Part shown: piece after piece, positions 1 through 5,087 of the stretch
Layout: every line of letters starts with the position of its first letter
Position numbering within the stretch: position 1 is the first letter of the stretch
From: Chloroflexota bacterium
GTDB taxonomy: Bacteria; Chloroflexota; UBA4733
NCBI GenBank assembly: GCA_025449435.1
Contig: JANWJO010000054.1
Span: 1-5,087, forward strand
Length of the DNA: 5,087 nt
Reading direction: 5' to 3'
Notes under the pieces: model-generated
Databases searched by the model: none
Seen by the model: only the letters and a program-made list of their open reading frames with translations
Told to the model about the DNA's origin: nothing
Made by a program: the position numbers and the translations under genes

Positions 1-36
1 CACAAGTTTTGACAGCGCGGCGATGCAACCACGCCG

Positions 37-432
37 TTACGGCCAGATGGTTGGTGTGGCGATCTCCACGATATTGCCCGCCGGGTCGCGAAGGTACAAC
101 GACCGCCCGCCACCCGGCCAGGTGATCTCGCGGTCGATCGTCACGCCGTGCTGCTCAAGCTGCTGGCGCCAGCGTGGTACGTCGTCGAGCGTACTAGCAA
201 ACGCCACGTGGCCGGGGCCCACCGCGCCGTGATTGGGTAGCGCCTGGCCTGGTTGCATGGTGGTTGCTGGGTTGAACAGCAGGAACATCGCCTGGCCACA
301 GCGAAAGAACACGTGCCGCCCCACTTGCTCCGAGTACGGCGTGAGACCGAGCACATCGCGATAGAACGTCGCTGCCGCCTCCAGGTCCGGTGCGTACAGG
401 CAGGTCTCCAGTACTTCAGTCGCGCGTAGCAT
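37..432 (-). CDS. VOC family protein (glyoxalase/dioxygenase fold), 131 aa
   Basis: The small cytosolic protein has the size and motifs of a VOC-superfamily member (glyoxalase I, bleomycin/fosfomycin resistance, extradiol dioxygenase fold). Two beta-alpha-beta-beta-beta modules are visible. The first starts at residues 8-29 (ETCLYAPDLEAAATFYRDVLG). The second covers about 71-126, with GPGHVAFA at 73-80 and the hallmark RDPAGNIVEI at 115-124. Candidate metal ligands are E9 (where many relatives have His), H75 and E123. The ATG at 432 is preferred over an in-frame ATG at 537, because the extra 35 residues are Cys/Gly-rich and unlike the fold, and residue 1 sits just before the first beta strand. 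The Shine-Dalgarno is weak (a GGGAAAAG stretch upstream). It is divergent from the beta-helix gene and has no visible operon partner. Substrate is unknown: a lyase, dioxygenase or antibiotic-binding role cannot be separated. The family call is firm; the function is open. Confidence 0.88.
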   Translation of the reverse strand: MLRATEVLETCLYAPDLEAAATFYRDVLGLTPYSEQVGRHVFFRCGQAMFLLFNPATTMQPGQALPNHGAVGPGHVAFASTLDDVPRWRQQLEQHGVTIDREITWPGGGRSLYLRDPAGNIVEIATPTIWP

Positions 433-481
433 GCCACCACTTTTCCCAGGACTGTCCCCACGTCCGCAGGTCCCTGGCCTG

Positions 482-511
482 ATAGTACATCCCTCGCATC
501 CCCCTAGCCAA
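482..511 (-). promoter_or_regulatory. Weak candidate sigma70-like promoter for the VOC gene
   Basis: Read on the minus strand, TTGGCT (511-506; 4 of 6 matches to TTGACA) is followed after 18 bp by TACTAT (487-482; 4 of 6 matches to TATAAT). Transcription would start near 475, leaving about 40 bases of leader before the ATG at 432. Such matches arise easily by chance. The location in the divergent gap and the overlap of the -35 with a dyad at 507-524 are the only support. Confidence 0.22.
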
Positions 512-524
512 CACCGGTAGTGGC
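507..524. promoter_or_regulatory. 18-bp imperfect palindrome, candidate operator
   Basis: The 18-bp element reads GCCA-AC-ACCGGT-AG-TGGC. Seven of its nine base pairs are symmetric about the centre between 515 and 516, with mismatches only at the two pairs separating the outer arms from the ACCGGT core. It sits between the divergent VOC and beta-helix genes and overlaps the candidate -35 of the VOC promoter. An even-length dyad of this size fits a dimeric helix-turn-helix repressor site, but no regulator gene lies in the window. Confidence 0.3.
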
Positions 525-559
525 ACTTCGTCCCCATCGGTGCATGGTGGAGGCGCGGA

Positions 560-580
560 ACCTGTCCATAGCGAACAGGT
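560..580. promoter_or_regulatory. Inverted repeat ACCTGT-N9-ACAGGT upstream of the beta-helix gene
   Basis: Two perfect 6-bp arms at 560-565 and 575-580 are separated by 9 bp. The right arm ends 2 bases before the Shine-Dalgarno of the beta-helix gene. It could be an operator read as DNA. If transcribed, it could be a small hairpin next to the ribosome binding site that modulates initiation. The symmetry is certain; the role is a guess. Confidence 0.3.
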
Positions 581-582
581 CA

Positions 583-588
583 AGAGGG
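583..588 (+). promoter_or_regulatory. Shine-Dalgarno (AGAGGG) deciding the start of the beta-helix gene
   Basis: AGAGGG lies 3 bases upstream of the ATG at 592, slightly closer than ideal. The same frame is open from an earlier ATG at 520, but using that would place 24 residues in front of the positively charged signal-peptide start and would destroy a normal export signal. The ribosome site and the signal peptide together select 592. Confidence 0.55.
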
Positions 589-591
589 CAC

Positions 592-2067
592 ATGATTTTC
601 AGAAGGCGCATCCAGGCATTGCTGCTCACGGCGGCGCTGTGCGCTGGCAGTGGCACGGCGCTGCCGTCGCCGGCGGCGGCTGGCGCCACTAGCCCGGCGC
701 CCGACTGCTCGCGGTCGTTGCAGTCGCTCATCGACGCGGCGCCGGCCGGTAGCACGCTGGTGGCACCGCCCTGCGTCTTTCGCGAAACCGCCGTCATCCG
801 CAAGCCCATCACCCTCATTGGGCAAGCGGGCAGCGAAATTCGTGGCAGCGATGTATGGGGTACGGGAGACTGGATCCCATCGGGCACGCTGTGGCGCTCG
901 AATCTCACCGTGCACCCCACCACCGGTACCTGGGAGTGCGCTGCGGGCACCGGCCACGGGTGCGACCTGCTGGCCCAAGTGTTCATCGATGGGACACCGC
1001 TGGTGCGCGTTGTGGGAACGCCACTAGCCGGACAGTTCGCGCTCGACCCTGCCGCCCACGTCCTGCTTGCCAGCGACCCGCAAGGGCACACCGTCGAAGT
1101 GACGACCCGGCAGCAGTGGGTCACTGGCGAAGCACCCAATGTCACCATCACCGGATTCGTCATGCGGGACGCCGGCTCACCGGCCCAACACGGCGCCCTC
1201 ACCAACAACGGCTTCGACAACTGGACGGTTGAGAACAACACCTTTAGCGACGCGACCGGCGCAGCGGTATCGCTGGATCAGGCGAACAACTTGCGGCTTC
1301 TGGGCAACGTCATCCTGAACAGTGGCCAGGAAGGGGTCCACAGCTACCGTGCCAATAACCTGCTGATCGACGGGAACACCATCTTCAACAGCAACACCCT
1401 CGCGTTCAATCCCGAATGGGAAGCTGGCGGCATGAAACTCGGAGCGGCGACCAACGCGCTGATCGCCAACAACGACGTAAGTGGCAGCAACGGCATCGGC
1501 ATCTGGTGCGACATCGGCTGCACTAACGTCACCATCGCCGGCAATCGGGTCCACGACAACACCTGGGACGGCATCAGCTACGAGATTAGCCATGGCGGGG
1601 TCATCAAGGGCAACGCCGTCTGGAACAATGGTCAGAGCCGAGCCGTGTGGGGGTTTGGGGCCGGCATCCTGTGCCAGAACTGTGACACCACGCTGGTGGC
1701 GGGCAATGTCGTGGCCTGGAACGCCAACGGCATCTCCGTGGTCAATCAGCAACGCCCAGATGGCGGACCTGCTACCGGCGACACACTCCAGGGGAACACG
1801 GTGCTGGTGGCCGGCGATGGGCCGGTGGCGATCGGCTGGTGGCAGGATTTCGCCGGCGATCTGTATAACCCGCTGTCGCACAACACTGGCAGCGGCAACG
1901 CGGTGTGGTACCGCAGCGCAGCAGGCGACGCCGACCGCTTTGTGTGGTCGTACGGGCTCATGGCGATGTCCAGCTTCGATCAGACGGCTGGGGGAGCAGG
2001 CAGTATCTACCTGTCCAACCGGGCGGAGGGCCAGGTCATCGCCGCCTACGGTTTGCCCCCACAGTAG
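592..2067 (+). CDS. Exported right-handed parallel beta-helix repeat protein, 491 aa
   Basis: It begins with a Sec signal peptide: charged MIFRRR, hydrophobic core ALLLTAALCAG, and likely signal peptidase I cleavage near residues 30-32 (SPAAAGA). C17 is not in a lipobox, because Leu precedes it. Residues 40-88 look like the entry coil of a pectate-lyase-like helix (SLIDAAPAGSTLVAP, then RETAVIRKPITLIG). Residues 127-170 (QVFIDGTPLVRV through SDPQGHTVEV) resemble a small subdomain common in this group. From about 183 to 402, Asn/Gly-rich coils of the PbH1 type repeat every 22-25 residues, with turns such as VENNTF, LLGNVI, IDGNTI, IANNDV, IAGNRV, IKGNAV, VAGNVV and LQGNTV. The fold is typical of polysaccharide lyases, epimerases and NosD-like proteins, but no catalytic set is recognisable, so I assign no activity. 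Eight mature cysteines occur mostly in close pairs (C116/C124, C306/C310, C361/C364), which suits a secreted disulfide-stabilised protein. A cell-surface or secreted carbohydrate-binding or -cleaving role is inferred. Confidence 0.88.
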   Translation: MIFRRRIQALLLTAALCAGSGTALPSPAAAGATSPAPDCSRSLQSLIDAAPAGSTLVAPPCVFRETAVIRKPITLIGQAGSEIRGSDVWGTGDWIPSGTLWRSNLTVHPTTGTWECAAGTGHGCDLLAQVFIDGTPLVRVVGTPLAGQFALDPAAHVLLASDPQGHTVEVTTRQQWVTGEAPNVTITGFVMRDAGSPAQHGALTNNGFDNWTVENNTFSDATGAAVSLDQANNLRLLGNVILNSGQEGVHSYRANNLLIDGNTIFNSNTLAFNPEWEAGGMKLGAATNALIANNDVSGSNGIGIWCDIGCTNVTIAGNRVHDNTWDGISYEISHGGVIKGNAVWNNGQSRAVWGFGAGILCQNCDTTLVAGNVVAWNANGISVVNQQRPDGGPATGDTLQGNTVLVAGDGPVAIGWWQDFAGDLYNPLSHNTGSGNAVWYRSAAGDADRFVWSYGLMAMSSFDQTAGGAGSIYLSNRAEGQVIAAYGLPPQ

Positions 2068-2074
2068 CTCCCCT

Positions 2075-2101
2075 CTGGTAGCGTCGCGCTACACAGACCA
2101 G
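2075..2101 (+). terminator. Hairpin after the beta-helix gene, possible terminator
   Basis: A perfect 6-bp stem GTAGCG/CGCTAC closes a 3-base TCG loop (2078-2092). Outer CTGG (2075-2078) and CCAG (2098-2101) could extend it across an asymmetric bulge, sharing one base with the inner stem. It starts 8 bases past the stop codon, where a terminator would be expected, but no T-run follows. It would therefore be an atypical intrinsic terminator, an RNA 3' end stabiliser, or an operator overlapping the candidate promoter at 2090-2118. Confidence 0.3.
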
Positions 2102-2118
2102 GCATCTGCTTGTATCAT
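2090..2118 (+). promoter_or_regulatory. Candidate sigma70-like promoter for the aminotransferase operon
   Basis: TACACA at 2090-2095 (4 of 6 to TTGACA) is separated by an ideal 17 bp from TATCAT at 2113-2118 (5 of 6 to TATAAT). Transcription would start near 2125, giving a leader of about 50 bases. The -35 overlaps the right arm of the hairpin at 2078-2092. Position and spacing support it, but the assignment rests on consensus matching alone. Confidence 0.35.
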
Positions 2119-2177
2119 GCAGCGCGGCGTCAGAACCGTTTCACAGTGCACGTGCTGACGGGTGTAAGGGGTGGGGA

Positions 2178-3377
2178 ATGCAATCGATTTCTGAGGACAT
2201 CCGAGCTATTCCAGCTTCGGGCATTCGCGAAATGCAGTCGCTGGCGCTCGGCCTCCCCAACGCGATCCATCTGGAAATTGGTGACCCCGACTTCAACACG
2301 CCCGAGCACATTTGCCAGGCCGCCACCCAAGCCATGCGCGATGGCTGGACGCGCTACACCGCTACCACCGGCTTTCTGTCGCTGCGCGAAGCCATCTGCC
2401 GCAAGCTCGCTACGCTCAATCACATCACCGCCACGCCAAACCAGGTGGTGGTGACAGCCGGCTCGACCAGCGGACTCGCGGTGGCCATGCGTGCCATCTG
2501 CGATGTGGGCGACGAGGTGCTCATTCCCGACCCAGGCTGGCCCAACTACGTCATGATGGCGATCGGTGCACGCGCTAAGCCGGTGCGCTATCCCCTCACG
2601 CCAGAGCGTGGCTTTGCTCCCGATATCGCCCACCTGGAGTCGCTGGTGACCAAGCGCACCAAGGCGCTGTTGATCAACAGCCCATCCAACCCCACCGGCT
2701 GTGTGTTCACCGAAGCCATGCTGCTCGACTTGCTGGAGTTCTGCGAGCGCCACGACCTGTACCTGCTCAGCGACGAGGTGTACGAAGAACTCATCTTCGA
2801 GGGTACCCATATCAGCCCCTACGCGCTGGCAGCCCAGCACGGCCGAGCGCCACGCGTGATCAGCCTGTACAGCTTTTCCAAGACCTATGCCATGACCGGC
2901 TGGCGCATCGCTTATCTGGTCGCCTCCGATGAGGTGGTAGCCAACTGCGCCAAAGTGCAAGAAGGCTACGTGGCCAACGCCTCCTCGATCGCCCAGCGGG
3001 CAGCGGAGGCGGCGCTGGCGGGTCCGCAAGACTGCGTTGCCACCATGCGTGCTGCCTACCAGCGGCGGCGCGATGTAGCCTGCCAGTTGTTGGGGGAGCG
3101 CGGCGCCACGTTCTCGCGGCCCAATGGCGCGTTCTACCTTATGCTCGACGTGTCGGCGTCCGGAATGGACGACCTAGCGTTCTGCAAGGCGTTATTGGTA
3201 CACAGCGGCGTGGCATTGGCGCCTGGCAACACCTTTGGCGATGTGTCACGAGGCTGGGTGCGCGTGTCGCTGGCGGCCAGCGAGGAGAACATCCGCACCG
3301 GCATCACCCGCGCGGCAGGGTTTCTCGCGCAGCAGCAGGAGGAGCGCGGCGCTACGCCCGTAGCCACGCGCGGCTAA
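2178..3377 (+). CDS. Class I/II (fold-type I) PLP-dependent aminotransferase, 399 aa
   Basis: This cytosolic transaminase of the aspartate-aminotransferase superfamily (Igamma-like) moves an amino group between an amino acid and a 2-oxo acid through a PLP Schiff base. All expected landmarks are in order: IGDPDFNTP (34-42), Y60 in the RYTATTGFLSLREAI block, PGWPNY (119-124) with W121 at the ring-stacking position, NPTG (171-174), D199 and Y202 in SDEVYEE, the Schiff-base lysine K235 in SFSKTYAMTGWR with phosphate-binding R243, and R362 in GWVRVSL, which normally grips the substrate carboxylate. Length is normal for the family. AAGGGG six bases upstream of the ATG is a good Shine-Dalgarno. It is the first gene of a three-gene unit, with its stop 2 bases before the next start. 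Because R362 is kept, an alpha-amino acid is the likely donor or product. Which one cannot be told; aspartate, alanine and aromatic specificities share these motifs. Confidence 0.93.
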   Translation: MQSISEDIRAIPASGIREMQSLALGLPNAIHLEIGDPDFNTPEHICQAATQAMRDGWTRYTATTGFLSLREAICRKLATLNHITATPNQVVVTAGSTSGLAVAMRAICDVGDEVLIPDPGWPNYVMMAIGARAKPVRYPLTPERGFAPDIAHLESLVTKRTKALLINSPSNPTGCVFTEAMLLDLLEFCERHDLYLLSDEVYEELIFEGTHISPYALAAQHGRAPRVISLYSFSKTYAMTGWRIAYLVASDEVVANCAKVQEGYVANASSIAQRAAEAALAGPQDCVATMRAAYQRRRDVACQLLGERGATFSRPNGAFYLMLDVSASGMDDLAFCKALLVHSGVALAPGNTFGDVSRGWVRVSLAASEENIRTGITRAAGFLAQQQEERGATPVATRG

Positions 3378-3379
3378 CG

Positions 3380-4324
3380 ATGGCTGGAGTCAGCCTGCTC
3401 CCCCCGCCCCGATCCGCCCCCACGGACGCTGTGCCTGTTGCACACCTGGGCGCGGCCCTGGCCGATACGTTTGGCCGCCCGGTCACGATCACCGCGAGCG
3501 GGCGCTCGGCACTCCACCGCATCCTAGCCGCACTGCGCCTGCCGCCGAACGGCGAAGTGGCGATCTTCACGACCACCGGCGCTACCGGCTTGTGGGTGAG
3601 CCCCTGCGTCACCGCTACCATCGCGGCACACTGCCAGTTTTCCCACCACCTGACCGGCCGGACCGCCGCCGTGCTGGTGATCCACGATTGGGGCCTGCCC
3701 CATCCACGACTAGGCGAGTTGCATACCTACTGCACGCGCCACGGCCTACCGCTCATCGAGGATGTGGCGCACGCCTTCGCCAGCCGGGATGCGTCCGGAC
3801 ACCGCCTGGGCACCACTGGCGACTTCGCGCTATTCAGCTTGCCGAAGTACTTCCCGATCGGACGCGGCGGCTTAGCGATCGGGCTGCCTAGCGACACTGG
3901 GGACACGGGCGACCTCAGCGATGTGGCCGCCGCGCTGGCGAGCTGGCTGCCGCACGAAGAGGCTATCGCCCAGCGCCGCGTGGCCTGCTGGCAGCAGCTC
4001 GACACAGCGCTCGGGCAACTCGGCCTGCGCAGTGCCTTGCCACTGGCGCCGGGCGCAGTGCCCATGCTGTACGTCCTTGCCACGGCGCGGCAGTTTGCCA
4101 CCATACGGGAGTTCGGCCGTCATGGCGTCGAAACGGGCCCCGACGCCTACTGTGGCAATGTGTTGTTGCCCTGCCACCAGGATGTCTCTAAACAGGACGT
4201 GGCGCGCATGGTGGCGGCGATTAGCGCCGCGCATCACTCCACAGGCAAAGTCAGGATGCCCGCGGTGCCCTGCGCACCACCGCTCAGCGAGAGGAAAGCG
4301 ACGTGTCCAGCGTACGGCGCATAG
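3380..4324 (+). CDS. Compact DegT/DnrJ/EryC1/StrS-like PLP aminotransferase, 314 aa
   Basis: The family (sugar aminotransferases and AHBA/aminocyclitol synthases) is recognised from ASGRSALHRILAAL (39-52, PLP-phosphate loop), VLVIHDWGLPHP (98-109, matching the usual VHLYG block), PLIEDVAHAF (124-133) with D128 for the pyridine nitrogen and H131 where Gln or His is usual, and FSLPKYFPIGRGG (152-164) with K156 as the Schiff-base lysine. A C-terminal VETGPDAYCGNVLLPCHQDVSKQDV block (250-274) matches the usual LP-x-H ending. These proteins are usually about 360-400 aa. Here two stretches appear missing: the ~20 residues before the VHLYG-like block, and the ~40-50 residues after the lysine that normally hold the GxNxRM motif. 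Residues past about 285 look unrelated to the family. There is no Shine-Dalgarno, so translation probably depends on ribosomes ending at the aminotransferase stop 2 bases earlier. It may be a divergent enzyme rather than a remnant, because the frame and core residues are intact. Confidence 0.8.
   Translation: MAGVSLLPPPRSAPTDAVPVAHLGAALADTFGRPVTITASGRSALHRILAALRLPPNGEVAIFTTTGATGLWVSPCVTATIAAHCQFSHHLTGRTAAVLVIHDWGLPHPRLGELHTYCTRHGLPLIEDVAHAFASRDASGHRLGTTGDFALFSLPKYFPIGRGGLAIGLPSDTGDTGDLSDVAAALASWLPHEEAIAQRRVACWQQLDTALGQLGLRSALPLAPGAVPMLYVLATARQFATIREFGRHGVETGPDAYCGNVLLPCHQDVSKQDVARMVAAISAAHHSTGKVRMPAVPCAPPLSERKATCPAYGA
4289..4295 (+). promoter_or_regulatory. Shine-Dalgarno (GAGAGGA) deciding the GTG start of the oxidoreductase
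   Basis: GAGAGGA, inside the end of the DegT-like gene, lies 7 bases before GTG at 4303, an ideal spacing. The first in-frame ATG (4333) would cut into the Rossmann strand RRIGVIM, so the GTG is the supported start. The site implies translational coupling with the upstream gene. Confidence 0.75.
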
Positions 4325-5087
4325 GCGTCATCATGAACGGTGTGACGGGGCGCATGGGCACCCGCCAGCATCTGGAGCGCTCTATCCTGGCCATCCGCGC
4401 GCAAGGCGGTGTAGCGCTGCCCGATGGCACCACCGTGATGCCCGACCCTATCCTGGTCGGACGTAACGCTGGCAAGCTCGCCGCGCTGGCCAAGGAGCAC
4501 GGCATCGAGCGGTGGTCCACCGACCTGCGCGCCTGCCTGGCCAATCCCGACGATACCGTCTACTTCGATGCCCAAACCACCGCGATGCGGGTGCAGAGCG
4601 TATCGCAGGCCATCGCAGCCGGCAAACATATTTACTGCGAGAAGCCCATCGCCACCGATCTGCACACAGCCCTGGAGCTGGCCCGCCAGGCCACGCGCGC
4701 TAGCGTCAAGCATGGCGTGGTGCAAGACAAGCTGTTTCTACCGGGGATGCTCAAGCTCAAGCGTCTGGTCGATAGCGGCTTCTTCGGACGCGTCTTTGCC
4801 GCGCGGGGCGAGTTTGGCTATTGGGTACTCGAAGACGCCCAGCCGGTGCAGCGACCTTCCTGGAACTACAAGCAGGCCGAAGGCGGCGGCATCATCCTCG
4901 ATATGTATGCGCACTGGCGCTACGTGCTCGATGGCATCCTGGGCGCCGTGAAGGCGGTGAGTTGCACCGCTGCGACGCACATCCCCGAACGCATCGACGA
5001 GTCCGGCCGCCGCTACGCCTGCGACGTGGAAGACGCCGCCTACGGCACCTTCCTGCTGGAGAACGGCGCCGTAGTGCAGATCAACTC
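4303..5087 (+). CDS. Gfo/Idh/MocA-family NAD(P)-dependent oxidoreductase, 5' portion (3' end outside window)
   Basis: The first 261 residues are visible and the frame stays open to the window edge; relatives are about 350-400 aa. The N-terminal Rossmann domain starts with RRIGVIMNGVTGRMG (5-19), where G13, G16 and G19 form the dinucleotide-binding GxxGxxG. The family hallmark EKP is at 113-115 in HIYCEKPIATDL, with K114 the expected catalytic lysine. The C-terminal sheet domain follows: KLFLPGMLKLKRLVDSGFFGRV (143-164), then GGGIILDMYAHWRYVLD (194-210) with D200 and H204 in the usual D-x3-H pattern. The family oxidises or reduces a hydroxyl/keto group on sugars, cyclitols and related polyols. 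The insert at about 34-54 and the GRMG loop point to a distinct subfamily. It overlaps the DegT-like gene by 22 bases. Together the two could perform oxidation followed by transamination. Substrate and cofactor preference are not readable. Confidence 0.92.
   Translation, partial: MSSVRRIGVIMNGVTGRMGTRQHLERSILAIRAQGGVALPDGTTVMPDPILVGRNAGKLAALAKEHGIERWSTDLRACLANPDDTVYFDAQTTAMRVQSVSQAIAAGKHIYCEKPIATDLHTALELARQATRASVKHGVVQDKLFLPGMLKLKRLVDSGFFGRVFAARGEFGYWVLEDAQPVQRPSWNYKQAEGGGIILDMYAHWRYVLDGILGAVKAVSCTAATHIPERIDESGRRYACDVEDAAYGTFLLENGAVVQIN

Noticed and set aside
9..14. Perfect TTGACA -35 hexamer on the plus strand
   Set aside because: No acceptable -10 at 16-18 bp spacing, and it would transcribe antisense into the VOC gene.
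1..36. Intrinsic terminator for the VOC gene
   Set aside because: Only a 4-bp GGCG/CGCC stem with a long loop and no T-run on the minus strand.
433..537. N-terminal extension of the VOC protein to the ATG at 537
   Set aside because: The 35 added residues are Cys/Gly-rich and do not resemble the family; the fold begins right after the ATG at 432.
520..591. Earlier ATG at 520 for the beta-helix protein
   Set aside because: It would bury the signal peptide behind 24 residues. The ribosome site at 583-588 favours 592.
504..1241. 245-codon minus-strand open frame opposite the beta-helix gene
   Set aside because: Low-complexity Ser/Pro/Ala/Val composition with no domain, and it overlaps a clear exported protein. 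The same applies to the minus-strand frame at 1177-1881.
592..2067. Lipoprotein signal at C17 of the beta-helix protein
   Set aside because: The residue before Cys is Leu, not Gly, Ala or Ser, so it is not a lipobox. An ordinary signal peptidase I site follows.
2130..3029. 299-codon open frame on the minus strand opposite the aminotransferase
   Set aside because: It is a GC-driven shadow of a gene whose motifs are unmistakable on the plus strand; the minus-strand product shows no recognisable domain.
4234..4725. 163-codon minus-strand open frame across the DegT-like/oxidoreductase junction
   Set aside because: It lies opposite the Gfo/Idh coding sequence, which has EKP and Rossmann motifs on the plus strand; the minus-strand product has none.

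Overview
This window holds five protein-coding genes: one on the minus strand and four on the plus strand, the last cut off by the window's right edge. The DNA is GC-rich (about 60-65% by eye), genes are tightly packed, and one start codon is GTG. I see no RNA genes, insertion sequences, CRISPR arrays or phage genes. The look is of a GC-rich free-living bacterium. A member of Chloroflexota or a similar GC-rich phylum would fit the gene families, but nothing in the sequence settles the taxonomy.

Left part (1-591): a small VOC-superfamily (glyoxalase/dioxygenase fold) protein reads leftwards from 432 to 37. It is divergent from the next gene across a 159-bp intergenic region that carries two dyad symmetries and a weak candidate promoter. 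The first 36 bases show no gene and no convincing terminator.

Middle (592-2177): a 491-residue exported protein with a Sec-type signal peptide and a right-handed parallel beta-helix is followed by a 110-bp gap. The gap contains a hairpin, a candidate sigma70-like promoter and a short palindrome, so the downstream genes probably have their own promoter.

Right part (2178-5087): three genes form an obvious operon. They encode a fold-type I class I/II aminotransferase (399 aa), an unusually compact DegT/DnrJ/EryC1/StrS-like PLP protein (314 aa; 2-nt gap), and a Gfo/Idh/MocA NAD(P)-dependent oxidoreductase (GTG start, 22-nt overlap with the gene before it, at least 261 aa, 3' end outside the window). 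A dehydrogenase translationally coupled to a DegT-type transaminase suggests an 'oxidise an alcohol, then aminate the ketone' route acting on a sugar or cyclitol. The substrate cannot be read from the sequence. No nucleotide-sugar, transport or glycosyltransferase gene lies within the window to narrow it further.
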